Of a DNA stretch of 64,000 nt, positions 1 to 8,060 are shown one piece after another. Source of the stretch: JBLXBZ01 sp048265185. GTDB taxonomy: Bacteria; Pseudomonadota; Alphaproteobacteria; Rhizobiales; Stappiaceae. Below the pieces are notes generated by a model. It saw only the letters and a program-made list of their open reading frames with translations. It was not told the origin of the DNA and did not search any database. Positions within the stretch are counted from its first letter, which is position 1, and each line of letters starts with the position of its first letter. The DNA is taken from contig JBLXBZ010000009.1 of NCBI GenBank assembly GCA_048265185.1, positions 1-64,000 of the forward strand. Direction: 5' to 3'. The position numbers and the translations under genes are program-made.

Positions 1-10
1 ACCGTTTCAT
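1..10 (-). CDS. Possible start of a truncated CDS running off the left edge
   Basis: On the minus strand an ATG sits at position 10 and is preceded, eight bases upstream, by a clear AGGAG ribosome-binding site. Only three codons (M-K-R) lie inside the window, so the product cannot be identified. It is read in the same direction as the integrase remnant and would belong to the integrated element on the left. Confidence 0.25.
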
Positions 11-110
11 TGCCTGTCTCCTTCGTTGAGGAACAGGCTAACCCAAAATCGGGAACATCTCAGGGGAGCACGTCACGGAGAACACAGCGAAAGAAGCAAT
101 CACAATGCTG

Positions 111-389
111 CTACACGGGTTTCCTTAAGTGCACTAGACCGCGAAAGTGGTCTGTTAGACGTGCTCGCACTTCGTCGTAGCGCATACCGCTATTAAGTCC
201 GTACTTGTTCAACCGTTCTCCTATCTGGCCTAGAGACCTGCTTAATCGCAATGCCTTTTGCGGCTCCCTTGTACGGAGCGACAGCTTGAGTGTGGACGGT
301 TTACCCTGTGGATGAAGCTGTTTTGGCAGCGGCCAGCGGAAGTAGAATACGCCGTTTCGAGACTGCGCCAGATAGACCGGATTGAACAC
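111..389 (-). pseudogene. Truncated N-terminus of a phage-type tyrosine integrase
   Basis: A 92-residue product starting at GTG (position 389). The N-terminal stretch, with a NGVFYFRWPLP segment, a basic LKLSLRTREPQKALRLSR region and MRYDEVRARL, resembles the SAM-like/DUF6538 start of tyrosine site-specific recombinases. Such enzymes are normally 350-550 residues; here a TAG stops translation at about residue 92, and the following 100 bases hold no catalytic domain in any frame, so the gene is a remnant. It starts 67 bases beyond the 3' end of a tRNA gene, the usual place for an integrase of an element that recombines into that tRNA. The family call rests on pattern recognition, not a search. 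Confidence 0.6.
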
Positions 390-455
390 CGAAATGTCCC
401 CCTAGAATGTACCACCTAGGAAAACTGGCAACTAAGGCGCTGATTTTAAAGGAAA

Positions 456-532
456 TGGTGGGCCCGGAGGGACTCGAACCCCCAACCAATCCGTTATGAG
501 CGGACGGCTCTAACCAGTTGAGCTACAGGCCC
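456..532 (-). tRNA. tRNA-Ile2 (anticodon CAT, lysidine-modified)
   Basis: The minus strand folds into a full cloverleaf: acceptor GGGCCTG pairs with CGGGCCC, D arm GCTC/GAGC, anticodon stem GTCCG/CGGAT around loop CTCATAA, and a normal T arm with GTTCGAGTC. The 3' ACCA is encoded. The CAT anticodon could mean Met, but the GGGCCTGTAGCTC start and overall sequence match the minor isoleucine tRNA whose C34 is converted to lysidine by TilS. The truncated integrase lies immediately downstream of its 3' end, so this gene is probably the attachment site. Confidence 0.93.
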
Positions 533-604
533 TTGCGCATTTCCTACACCAATTATGAAAGGGAAGACAAGTCTCGATTTTGTAATGCGTTGATAAGACG
601 ATCA

Positions 605-625
605 GGCGCGGCGTGGCGCCGCGCC
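605..625 (-). terminator. GC-rich hairpin downstream of the leuD-like gene
   Basis: Nine-base perfect arms GGCGCGGCG (605-613) and CGCCGCGCC (617-625) around a three-base loop, 18 bases after the leuD-like stop codon. There is no U-run, so it may be an mRNA-stabilising stem or a weak terminator for the tctCBA-leuCD transcript. Confidence 0.4.
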
Positions 626-642
626 GCGCAACATCCGGTGAT

Positions 643-1302
643 TTAATGATCATTCGGATCGGCTGTGGGCGAGGGGGCTTGTGACGACGAGAGGGGCGAC
701 AGCCATGGGGCGCGGGCGAAGCGCCGGGTTTCAAATGCGTCGATTTCCCGGGTGTGTTTGCGCGTGCGGGTAATGGCGTCGAGACCTTCTAGCAGGCGTT
801 GGCGGATATCGCCCTCCAGCTCGAAATCAAATGTGGGGCCATCAGGCGCAACCTTGACGCTCATCTGTTCGAGGCTGACTTTCAGATGGGGATCGTCAAG
901 CGGCTTGAGCGCAGCGATTAGCTCATCGAGTCGTGAGCCGCTCAACTGAAGGGGGAGAAGGCCGTTTTCTATGGCGTTGTTGCGAAAAATATCTGCGAAT
1001 GAGGGAGCGATCACCACCCGCACGCCATGGTCGGCCAAAGCGTAGACAGCCGCTTCGCGGGACGAGCCGCAACCGAAGTTCTCGCCGGCTATCAGGACGG
1101 TGGGCGCTTGCGCGCGCTCGTTGAGTGGAAAATCGGGACGCTGTGAGCCGTCTTCAAAAAAGCGCAGGTCATAGAGAAGATAATCGCCGTAGCCTTGGGC
1201 GCGCGTGCGGCGCAAGAAGCGCGCGGGAATCAATTGATCGGTGTCAATGTTGTCCAGCGACAGGACGGCCACGGGGCCGGTTTCGGTTTTGAAAGGTTTC
1301 AT
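643..1302 (-). CDS. LeuD-like small subunit of an aconitase-family hydro-lyase
   Basis: 219 residues. The fold is the swivelling domain of 3-isopropylmalate dehydratase: NIDTDQLIPARFL near the N-terminus, the GENFGCGSSREAA loop carrying the catalytic serine, and VVIAPSFADIFRNNA. In biosynthetic LeuD the loop usually continues SSREHAPWAL; here it is SSREAAVYAL, a difference that fits a catabolic paralogue. The start is taken at MKPFKTETG because an upstream extension in the same frame overlaps the leuC-like gene and has no homology. It lies 17 bases after the leuC-like gene, last in a transporter operon. It should form a heterodimer with the upstream LeuC-like protein; true leucine biosynthesis is possible but less likely given the neighbours. 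Confidence 0.85.
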   Translation of the reverse strand: MKPFKTETGPVAVLSLDNIDTDQLIPARFLRRTRAQGYGDYLLYDLRFFEDGSQRPDFPLNERAQAPTVLIAGENFGCGSSREAAVYALADHGVRVVIAPSFADIFRNNAIENGLLPLQLSGSRLDELIAALKPLDDPHLKVSLEQMSVKVAPDGPTFDFELEGDIRQRLLEGLDAITRTRKHTREIDAFETRRFARAPWLSPLSSSQAPSPTADPNDH

Positions 1303-1319
1303 GGCTGGGCTCCAAATGA

Positions 1320-2684
1320 CTACATTGAACGAATGTCGACCATATGGCCGTGGACGGCGGCGGCGGCCACCATCGCTGGGCTCATGAGGTGCGTGCGCGC
1401 TCCCGGTCCCTGACGCCCCTTGAAGTTTCTGTTGCTGGTGGAGGCGCATCGCCGTCCTGGCGCGACCCGGTCGCCGTTCATTCCCACACATAGCGAGCAG
1501 GCGCTTTTCCCCCAAATAGCTCCGGCTGAAATAAAGATCGCATCCAGCCCTTGACGCTCGGCTTCGCGCTTGACGGCGCTGGAGCCGGGTGAGACCAGCA
1601 AGGGAACTTTCACCTTGCGATTCCGCAGAATTTCCGCCGCCGCCTGAAGATCTTCCAGCCGGGCGTTGGTGCAAGAGCCGATAAAGGCTTGATCAATCGC
1701 AATATCTTCAATCGCCTCGCCGCCGCTGAGACCCATATAGGCCAGATTTTCCACCCCTTTTTCATTCGTAGCAATAGGAACGCGACTGTTCACCGGCGCG
1801 ACTTCTTCAGGGCTCGCCCCCCATGTGACCATGGGCGCCACATTGCGGGCGTCAAAGCTGTGCTCGCGGCCATAAACGGCGCTGGGATCGCTGTAAAGCG
1901 CGCTCCAGCTTTCCAGCGCCTTTTCCCACTCCGCGCCCTTGGGGGCGTTCGCGCGGCCTTTCAGCCAGTCGAATGTGGTTTGGTCCGGCGGGATCAATCC
2001 AGCGCGCGCGCCCAGCTCAATGGTCATGTTGCAAAGGGTCATTCGCCCTTCCATGGATAAGGCGGAAATGGCCTCGCCCACATATTCGACCACGTAACCC
2101 GTGGCGCCGGCTGTGCCCATCTCGCCGATGAGATATAGCGCCAGATCTTTGGCGGTGCAGCCAAAGGGCAAAACGCCGTTCACGCAAATGCGCATGGGGT
2201 CTGGTCGGCGTTGCCACAGGGTTTGGGTGGCCAGTACATGGGCGACTTCCGAGGCGCCGATGCCAAAGGCGTAAGCGCCAAAGGCGCCGTGGGTCGAGGT
2301 ATGGGAGTCGCCGCAGACGATGGTCGTCCCCGGCAAGGTCAACCCTTGTTCGGGCATGGTGACGTGCACAATGCCCTGGCGGGGGTCTCCTAGGGTGAAG
2401 GCGCCCAAGCCATGGCGCTGAGTGTTGGTTGAAAGACGGGTGATCATCTCCGCGATTTCAGGGGCTTGCTCTTCGTCGCCGCGGCTGGGGGCGTAATGGT
2501 CGGCGACGGCGAAAGTCAGCTGGGGCCGGTGAACCTTGTGATCGGCGGCGGCCAATTTGTCGAAGGCGTGAAAAGAGCCCTCATGGATGAAATGCCGGTC
2601 GATAAAGAGTAGGTCTTGTTCACCGTCGCTGAGAATGACGTGATCGGCGTGGATCTTTTCAAGCAGAGTGCGGGGCTGGGTCAT
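1320..2684 (-). CDS. LeuC-like large subunit of an aconitase-family hydro-lyase
   Basis: 454 residues, the usual length for bacterial LeuC. It carries the family marks: IDRHFIHEGS, CGDSHTSTHGAFGA, the first cluster cysteine in IGSCTN, the pair of cluster cysteines in CSLC, and SNRNFKGRQGPGARTHLMSP, whose arginines bind carboxylates. The segment before CSLC, usually close to EWRExGC, reads IWGKSAC, so normally conserved residues near the Fe-S cluster are replaced without any frame change. This suggests a substrate other than isopropylmalate. The ATG overlaps the tctA stop codon (ATGA), implying translational coupling. The product should dehydrate or hydrate a 2-hydroxy di- or tricarboxylate imported by the adjacent transporter. 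Confidence 0.87.
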   Translation of the reverse strand: MTQPRTLLEKIHADHVILSDGEQDLLFIDRHFIHEGSFHAFDKLAAADHKVHRPQLTFAVADHYAPSRGDEEQAPEIAEMITRLSTNTQRHGLGAFTLGDPRQGIVHVTMPEQGLTLPGTTIVCGDSHTSTHGAFGAYAFGIGASEVAHVLATQTLWQRRPDPMRICVNGVLPFGCTAKDLALYLIGEMGTAGATGYVVEYVGEAISALSMEGRMTLCNMTIELGARAGLIPPDQTTFDWLKGRANAPKGAEWEKALESWSALYSDPSAVYGREHSFDARNVAPMVTWGASPEEVAPVNSRVPIATNEKGVENLAYMGLSGGEAIEDIAIDQAFIGSCTNARLEDLQAAAEILRNRKVKVPLLVSPGSSAVKREAERQGLDAIFISAGAIWGKSACSLCVGMNGDRVAPGRRCASTSNRNFKGRQGPGARTHLMSPAMVAAAAVHGHMVDIRSM

Positions 2685-4201
2685 GATATTTTCTTTGATG
2701 CGACTTGGGTGGTTTTTTTTCTGAAAAGGGGCGCGAGAAAACGTGGCAGGAGAGATGCGAGAAGAAGGCACGTGAGGACGATGGCGATGGGACGTCCGGC
2801 GAAATAGGAAAGCTCGCCGCCGGATATCTGTATTGTGCGCACGAGTTCGCCTTCCGCCATGGAGCCGATCATGAGCCCAACGACGGTGGCGGCTACGGGA
2901 AAGCCGAAACGGCGCATCAGCCAGCCCAATACTCCGGCTCCCGCCACGGTGATGGGGCCAACCATGTTGCCGGTCAGGGCGTATGCGCCCATCATGGAGA
3001 CGGACATGACAAGGGGCGTGAGCATGCTCAGGGGAACCTTGACGATGCGGCCGGCGAAAAAGACGAAACCAATTCCCATGACGCCGAGAAGAACTGCTTG
3101 AGCGATGTTGCCCAGAATGAGCGCATAAACGACGTCGGTGTTTTCGGCGATGAAACGCGGTCCGCCAGTGACGTTATGCATGGCGAATGCGCCGAGCAGG
3201 ATCGCCGTGCCGGCGCCGCCGGGAATGCCAAGGGCGAGCAGGGTCACCATGCCGCCGCCTTCGGAGCTGGAGTTCGCCGCCTCCGAGGCGATAAGGCCTT
3301 CGGGGGCGCCGTGACCGAAAGTTTGCGGGGAGCTTGAGGCGCGTTTGGCGACGGCGTAAGACGCCAGATTGGCGACGCTGGCGCCTACGCCGGGAATGAC
3401 GCCGACGCAGGCGCCGATCAAGCCGCCGCGAATGACCTGCCAAGGGTTGCGCGCGCATTGGCGCATGCCGTCCAAAATGGCTGAGAGGTGAATGACGCGC
3501 AGGCGCTCTTCGCGAATGATGAAATCGCGCCCTACAAGGGAAAACAACTCGGAAGCGGCGAAAAGGCCGATAAGAGCGGGAATGGTGGGAACGCCGTCGA
3601 GAAGATACATGGAGCCGAATGTGCCGCGCATCTGGCCGGTGTCGCTGTAACCGATGGTGGCCACTAGAAGCCCCAGAACTCCAGCGGCGACGCCCTTGGT
3701 GAAACTGGCCGTGTTTAGCGCCGCGATCAGGGTCATCCCCCAGATGGCTACCACGAGCATTTCCGCCGGGCCAAGCTTGAGCACCCATCCAGCTACCGAG
3801 TTTACGAGAAACAGAAGTATGAGGTAGCCAATAATCGTGCCGATGACGGATCCGGCCAGCCCCAGGCCGAGCGCCTGACCGTGACGGCCTGATTGCGCCA
3901 TTGGATAGCCATCGAAGGTGGTCGCTACGGCGCCGGAAGTGCCGGGAATATTCATTAGGATCGCCGGCACTGCGCCGCCAAAACCGCCGCCGGTGAATAT
4001 GGCGGTGAGAAAGAGAATGGCGGGAAGGAAATCCATGTAAAGCGTCGCCGGTAAGAAAACCGCCATGGCGATTGAGATCGACAGGCCGGGGACCGCGCCG
4101 AACAACAGGCCGATGAGAATGCCCGGCGGCACGACGAGCCAAGCGGAGACGTCGCGCGAAAGCAGGCTCAACGCGTCAGATAAAGCGGAGTAGTCCAACA
4201 T
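2681..4201 (-). CDS. tctA: Tripartite tricarboxylate transporter, large membrane subunit TctA
   Basis: 506 residues, the expected size for TctA, with about twelve hydrophobic segments. The early region PGILIGLLFGAVPGLSISIAMAV and the later GACVGVIPGVGASVANLASY are the two glycine/proline-rich signature repeats of the family. With TctB and the periplasmic TctC it makes a secondary, ion-driven carboxylate uptake system in the inner membrane. It lies 25 bases downstream of tctB and overlaps the leuC-like gene by four bases, so transporter and enzyme are made together. The substrate is not readable from sequence; citrate-like or branched dicarboxylates are typical. Confidence 0.95.
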   Translation of the reverse strand: MLDYSALSDALSLLSRDVSAWLVVPPGILIGLLFGAVPGLSISIAMAVFLPATLYMDFLPAILFLTAIFTGGGFGGAVPAILMNIPGTSGAVATTFDGYPMAQSGRHGQALGLGLAGSVIGTIIGYLILLFLVNSVAGWVLKLGPAEMLVVAIWGMTLIAALNTASFTKGVAAGVLGLLVATIGYSDTGQMRGTFGSMYLLDGVPTIPALIGLFAASELFSLVGRDFIIREERLRVIHLSAILDGMRQCARNPWQVIRGGLIGACVGVIPGVGASVANLASYAVAKRASSSPQTFGHGAPEGLIASEAANSSSEGGGMVTLLALGIPGGAGTAILLGAFAMHNVTGGPRFIAENTDVVYALILGNIAQAVLLGVMGIGFVFFAGRIVKVPLSMLTPLVMSVSMMGAYALTGNMVGPITVAGAGVLGWLMRRFGFPVAATVVGLMIGSMAEGELVRTIQISGGELSYFAGRPIAIVLTCLLLASLLPRFLAPLFRKKTTQVASKKIS

Positions 4202-4226
4202 GACGACCTAACCTATTGACTTTTTG

Positions 4227-4733
4227 TCACATAAAGAGAGTTGGCATCCGAACCAACAATATGGAGCGGAACAAAAAACACAGCAGCAGGCTGGCGCCGA
4301 CGCCCACGCCAAGGTGAACCCACCAGCGCCGCTCGCCTTGGAGCAGCAGGCTGGCGCAGACGAATAAAATCGTGCCAAGGTCGAAGCCAAGCCATGGAAG
4401 CGTGGCCACGTAAACGCCAAGACCAGCCATGAAGGCGAGGGGTTTCATATAGGGCTCATGACTTGGCGCGGTGGGTTGCGGCTTAGCGTCGGCGTCTGGC
4501 GAGGTTTGTGGCTGAGAGCAGGCTTGTTTGGCGGCGCGAATCTCCTGAAAGGCGGAGAGCGCCAGCGCGAATATCCCGATCAAACTCAAAGGGGCGATCA
4601 TCACCCAGTCGGTGAGGCCGCGCGAGCGTTCAAAAACGTCAAAGCCATAAAATGCGAAGACGGCGGCGAGCGCGCCTGTGAAAACGAGCGCCGGCACCAA
4701 AGCGCGCCAATATGGCGAAATAGATTGCGTCAT
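4227..4733 (-). CDS. tctB: Tripartite tricarboxylate transporter, small membrane subunit TctB
   Basis: 168 residues with four predicted membrane helices (about 10-30, 43-62, 97-116 and 122-160), separated by a polar, proline-rich segment (about 70-92). This is the plan of the small TctB subunit. The C-terminal half, with LPWLGFDLGTILFVCASLLLQGERRW, is characteristic of the family. It sits between tctC and tctA in the usual order. Confidence 0.9.
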   Translation of the reverse strand: MTQSISPYWRALVPALVFTGALAAVFAFYGFDVFERSRGLTDWVMIAPLSLIGIFALALSAFQEIRAAKQACSQPQTSPDADAKPQPTAPSHEPYMKPLAFMAGLGVYVATLPWLGFDLGTILFVCASLLLQGERRWWVHLGVGVGASLLLCFLFRSILLVRMPTLFM

Positions 4734-4880
4734 GGATGGGCCCGCCTTCCATAAGAGTGCGTGAGACTATTTGAGTTTAAACGATTGTGGCGCGAATCAC
4801 CGGAAAAATGCGGACGACGCTCGCAATTAATCGTAATCTGACGTCAAATTTCACGCTTGATCAGGTTGCGCCTGTCAAGC

Positions 4881-4913
4881 GCCCGGCGGCGGGCAAAGGC
4901 GTCGCCGTCGGGC
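4881..4913 (-). other. Stem-loop between tctC and tctB
   Basis: Eleven-base arms (4881-4891 and 4903-4913) with one A-C mismatch, seven bases after the tctC stop codon. It has no U-run. Stem-loops here often protect the abundant binding-protein part of a transporter mRNA or lower expression of the membrane subunits; that role is inferred from position only. Confidence 0.45.
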
Positions 4914-4919
4914 AAGAGG

Positions 4920-5956
4920 TTATTTTTTCGCCAGATCGGCGTAACCGGTCAGCGCTTGATATGCGCTATCGACCAGAGCCTGACTTTTTTCAGGACCAAC
5001 CCAGTCGGCGCCGACGCGGGCTTTGGTCGCCGCCGCTTTATAGTCGTCGCTTTCCACAGTTTCTCGGTAAGCGTCGAGGAGTTTTTTATAACGGTCGGGG
5101 TGGTCGTTCTTCAGGTTGGAGTGGGTGATGAGGCCAGTGATGTTGCCGCCGATGAGGGGAACGGAATTTGCGCCGAGTTTTTTAGTTCGTCGTTGAGTAA
5201 GGGCGCATTGAGGTTGTCGGGGTCGGAGTCGTTGACGAGGGCCAGAACCCGAAGATTATCCATGATTGAATTTGCGCCTTGAGCCGCGGTGATTTCGAAA
5301 TCCACTTGATTTCCCGCTAGAGCCGTGCGCAGAGGCGCGCCGCCGTTGTAGGTGACAAAGCGGATGTTCTCCGCAGGAATGCCCAACTCTTTCAACATAA
5401 TCAGCGTCTGGATATGACCGCCGTTGCCGTTGATGATTCCGGAGCTGACTTTGCCGGGCTCGCGCATGGCGTTCACAAGCTCTTCCAGCGTTTGGTAAGG
5501 GCTGTCTTTGTGAACGGCGATGATGCCATAGTCATTCCATTGGGCGTTGAGGAGAGAGAAATCCTCCCATTTGACGGGGGCGCCGCCAACCAGAATGGCG
5601 TTGGCCAGATAGGGGGTGGCCTGCATCGCCAGCAGCGTGTGCCCGTCGGCGGGTTGCTGCATGAAATAGGCCGCGCCCAACCCGCCCGAGCCGCCCGGAC
5701 GGTTTTCGATGGTTATGGGCGTGTTCAGCCGCGGCGACATATGTTCCGCAAGAGAGCGCGCCAGACGATCAGCGCTGCCGCCGGCCTTAAAGGGAACAAC
5801 GATGCTTATGGGTTGGTCCGGCCATTCTTCTGCTTGGGCCGGCTGGCTAAAATTCGCCGCGCCAAAGGCGGCGACGCCAAGGGCGGCGACGCCGGCCATC
5901 GCCATGCGTCCGGCTTTGCGTAATGTCGATCGAATCCCCGTTTCAATGTCATTCAT
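4920..5956 (-). CDS. tctC: TctC-type periplasmic carboxylate-binding protein, with an apparent -1 frameshift
   Basis: The start (position 5956) is set by GGAGGAG seven bases upstream. A twin-basic N-terminus with a long hydrophobic stretch ending AQA is a signal peptide; the mature part begins EEWPDQPISIVVPFKAGGSAD and includes IENRPGGSGGLGA, both hallmarks of Bug/TctC receptors. In the first frame the protein ends at 5111 with a non-homologous tail. Reading -1 from the A-tract at 5177-5183 restores a normal TctC C-terminus (LGANSVPLIGGNITG and onward to GYADLAKK) ending at 4920, for 345 residues. The slip site is A AAA AAC, a classic -1 heptamer, but a homopolymer indel (mutation or assembly error) is the simpler explanation. 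Divergent from the gntR gene. Confidence 0.85.
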
Positions 5957-6026
5957 ATGCTCGCTCCTCCAGCATGCGACGGTTCCTCCCATGGAGTTCG
6001 TCTGACAATCAATGTCTCTTAAAAAG

Positions 6027-6061
6027 TGACCATAGTCATTTTGTTATGTCAATAGAACAAA
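6027..6061. promoter_or_regulatory. Candidate operator region between tctC and gntR
   Basis: The 182-base divergent intergenic region holds two inverted repeats: TGAC-CATA-GTCA (6027-6038) and TTTGTT-10 bases-AACAAA (6040-6045 and 6056-6061). A GntR/HutC-type dimer would be expected to bind a palindrome here and control both the tct-leu operon and its own gene. Neither site has been tested. Confidence 0.4.
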
Positions 6062-6138
6062 TATCTTGGCAGGTGTTGAAGAACCCGTTAGTATTTCGGT
6101 AAAAGCAGGCCGTTCGAACTCGAAAGGCGTATAAAATC

Positions 6139-6915
6139 ATGCAGCTATCAGGAGATTCCGCCCGAGAGGCGAATCCATGGCCAAAGCATCACCAAGTTTA
6201 CATGGTGTTGATGCAGCAAATTCGTGAAGGGTATTTCCCTGCTGATAAAGCGATGCCGAACGAGATGCTTCTGGCGGAGCAATTCGGCGTGTCCCGCATC
6301 ACCATCCGCAAGGCGATGGAGCGGCTGGAGCGCGAGGGCGCGATTGACAGAGCGCGTGGACGAGGGACGTTCGTGCGTCCAGCTTCCATCAAATCGCCGG
6401 TTTCCGCCAGTCTGTCAGGATCTTTGGAAAATCTGATCGCCATGGGCCTTGAGACCGATGTGCGGGTGGTGGAGTTTTCTTATGTGGCGGCGTCTGCGCA
6501 GGTTTGCGCCGCGCTTGAAGTGGCCGACGGCGTGAATGTTCAGAAGGTCATTCGCGTGCGCAGTCACAAGGGGGTCGCCTTTTCTTATTTGACCACATTC
6601 GTGCCGGAGGATATCGGCCGCACTTATGATCAGGATGATTTGAGTGCGCAGCCTTTGTTGCGTCTTTTGGAGCGAGGCGGCGCGAAAATCGCCCGGGCTG
6701 AACAGGTGATTTCGGCGACGCTCGCGGTCCCCGACGTGGCGGATCTTCTGGGGATTGAGCCGGGAGCTGCGCTTATCAGCATTCGCCGGATCGTGCGCGA
6801 TGAGAATGAGCGCCCGGTAGAATATATTTGTGGGCTTTATCGCCCGGACACATACGAGCATCAGATGAGCTTTGACCGGGATCATGCCGGCGCGGCGCGA
6901 TTTTGGAAGCCATAA
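6139..6915 (+). CDS. GntR family regulator, HutC/UTRA subfamily
   Basis: 258 residues. Residues about 18-82 form the winged helix, with MPNEMLLAEQFGVSRITIRK and the wing GAIDRARGRGTFV. Residues about 95-245 form a UTRA ligand domain, ending with SIRRIVRDENERPVEYICGLYRPDTYE, the usual HutC-like closing strand pattern. It is transcribed away from tctC and 15 bases upstream of the lyase gene. By position it should sense an imported carboxylate or its product and repress or activate the transporter, hydro-lyase and lyase genes. Confidence 0.93.
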   Translation: MQLSGDSAREANPWPKHHQVYMVLMQQIREGYFPADKAMPNEMLLAEQFGVSRITIRKAMERLEREGAIDRARGRGTFVRPASIKSPVSASLSGSLENLIAMGLETDVRVVEFSYVAASAQVCAALEVADGVNVQKVIRVRSHKGVAFSYLTTFVPEDIGRTYDQDDLSAQPLLRLLERGGAKIARAEQVISATLAVPDVADLLGIEPGAALISIRRIVRDENERPVEYICGLYRPDTYEHQMSFDRDHAGAARFWKP

Positions 6916-6930
6916 GGAAATATTCGTGAC

Positions 6931-7791
6931 ATGACTTCTTTGCCTGACTTGCTGCAGAACAGGACCAGCGCCTTGATCGCTCCCGGCGTCTATGACGCAT
7001 TCACCGCTTTGCTGGCGGAAAAGGCGGGGTTCGACTGTCTTTACCTTTCGGGAGCTTCGGTGGCTTACACTCGTTTGGGGCGGCCAGACCTTGGTTTGAC
7101 AAGCGTTTCTGAAATGGTGGATACGATCGCATTGATCGCAGACCGGGTGTCGTTGCCGCTGATTGTCGATGGCGATACAGGCTTTGGCAACGCTTTGAAC
7201 GTTCAGCGCACAATACGTTATTATGAGCGCGCGGGCGCCGCCGCCATTCAACTGGAAGATCAAAGCTTTCCCAAACGTTGTGGGCATTTGAGCGGTAAAA
7301 CGCTGGTGTCGAGCGATGAAATGGTGGGGAAAATCCGGGCGGCGAAGGATGCGCGGCGCAGCGAAGACTTTCTGGTTATCGCCCGTACCGACGCTATCGC
7401 CGTCGAAGGTTTTGACGCGGCCATGACGCGGGCGGAGCGTTATGTGGAGGCGGGGGCGGACATTCTATTCATCGAGGCGCCGCGCAATCGTGAAGAGCAG
7501 GCGGAGATTGGTCGCCGGTTCGGAGGACGCGTGCCTCTTTTGGCGAATATGGTTGAGGGAGGCGAGACGCCTGTCACCTCGGCGCAAGATTTACACCAAA
7601 TCGGTTATTCAGTGGTGATTTTCCCTGGCGGCGCCGCCCGGGCGGTTCTGCGTCAGGCTACTGACTATTATGAGAGCTTGAAGCTCCATGGGACAAATGA
7701 GCCGTTTCGAAACCGCATGGCGGATTTCGACGAGCTGAATGCGGCCATTGGGCTTGGAGAGTTGCTGGAGGCTTCTAGCGGCTATGAGTAG
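6931..7791 (+). CDS. Isocitrate lyase/PEP mutase family carbon-carbon lyase
   Basis: 286 residues, the length of 2-methylisocitrate or 2,3-dimethylmalate lyases. The (beta/alpha)8 barrel shows IAPGVYDAF at the N-terminus, the Mg-binding DGDTG at residues 80-84, QLEDQ at about 107-111 and the catalytic loop KRCGH at 115-119. The KxCGH loop with its cysteine favours a true lyase over PEP mutase or phosphonopyruvate hydrolase. Paired with a LeuCD-like hydro-lyase it could split a 2-hydroxy-3-substituted succinate into pyruvate plus a short acid (as dimethylmalate lyase gives propionate), but the substrate is inferred. It is cotranscribed with gntR and ends before a strong terminator. Confidence 0.88.
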   Translation: MTSLPDLLQNRTSALIAPGVYDAFTALLAEKAGFDCLYLSGASVAYTRLGRPDLGLTSVSEMVDTIALIADRVSLPLIVDGDTGFGNALNVQRTIRYYERAGAAAIQLEDQSFPKRCGHLSGKTLVSSDEMVGKIRAAKDARRSEDFLVIARTDAIAVEGFDAAMTRAERYVEAGADILFIEAPRNREEQAEIGRRFGGRVPLLANMVEGGETPVTSAQDLHQIGYSVVIFPGGAARAVLRQATDYYESLKLHGTNEPFRNRMADFDELNAAIGLGELLEASSGYE

Positions 7792-7855
7792 GTTGAGAGG
7801 AAGCCCTCTTGACCCTTGAATAAATGCACGGTTCATCCCCATCGAACCTGAAAGG

Positions 7856-7881
7856 CGCCTCCATTGGAGGCGTCTTTTTTA
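7856..7881 (+). terminator. Rho-independent terminator after the lyase gene
   Basis: Seven-base perfect stem CGCCTCC/GGAGGCG with a three-base loop, followed by TCTTTTTT. It closes the gntR-lyase transcript and separates it from the sugar operon. Confidence 0.85.
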
Positions 7882-8060
7882 TCGGCTTTCACGCCATATC
7901 CGCCCATCAAGCGCGCTGCGTTGGTTGCGATCTTCCAGTTTGCGCGTTTTTATGCATTATAAGCGGGCTGACCGAGAATAATTGAGATATATTGACAAGC
8001 GAAGCAATTATATGCACCTATCAAGCTGTTCTTGAGGTACGTATATCATTGGGGGGATGA

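Noticed and set aside
456..532. Calling the CAT-anticodon tRNA a methionine tRNA
   Set aside because: The acceptor, D-arm and overall sequence match tRNA-Ile2, not initiator or elongator tRNA-Met.
1303..1674. In-frame N-terminal extension of the leuD-like gene
   Set aside because: It overlaps the leuC-like coding region, has no family similarity, and homologues start at MKPF-like residues.
5111..5200. tctC as a naturally short 293-residue protein
   Set aside because: The tail is not TctC-like, while the -1 frame continues with good TctC sequence to a stop at 4920.
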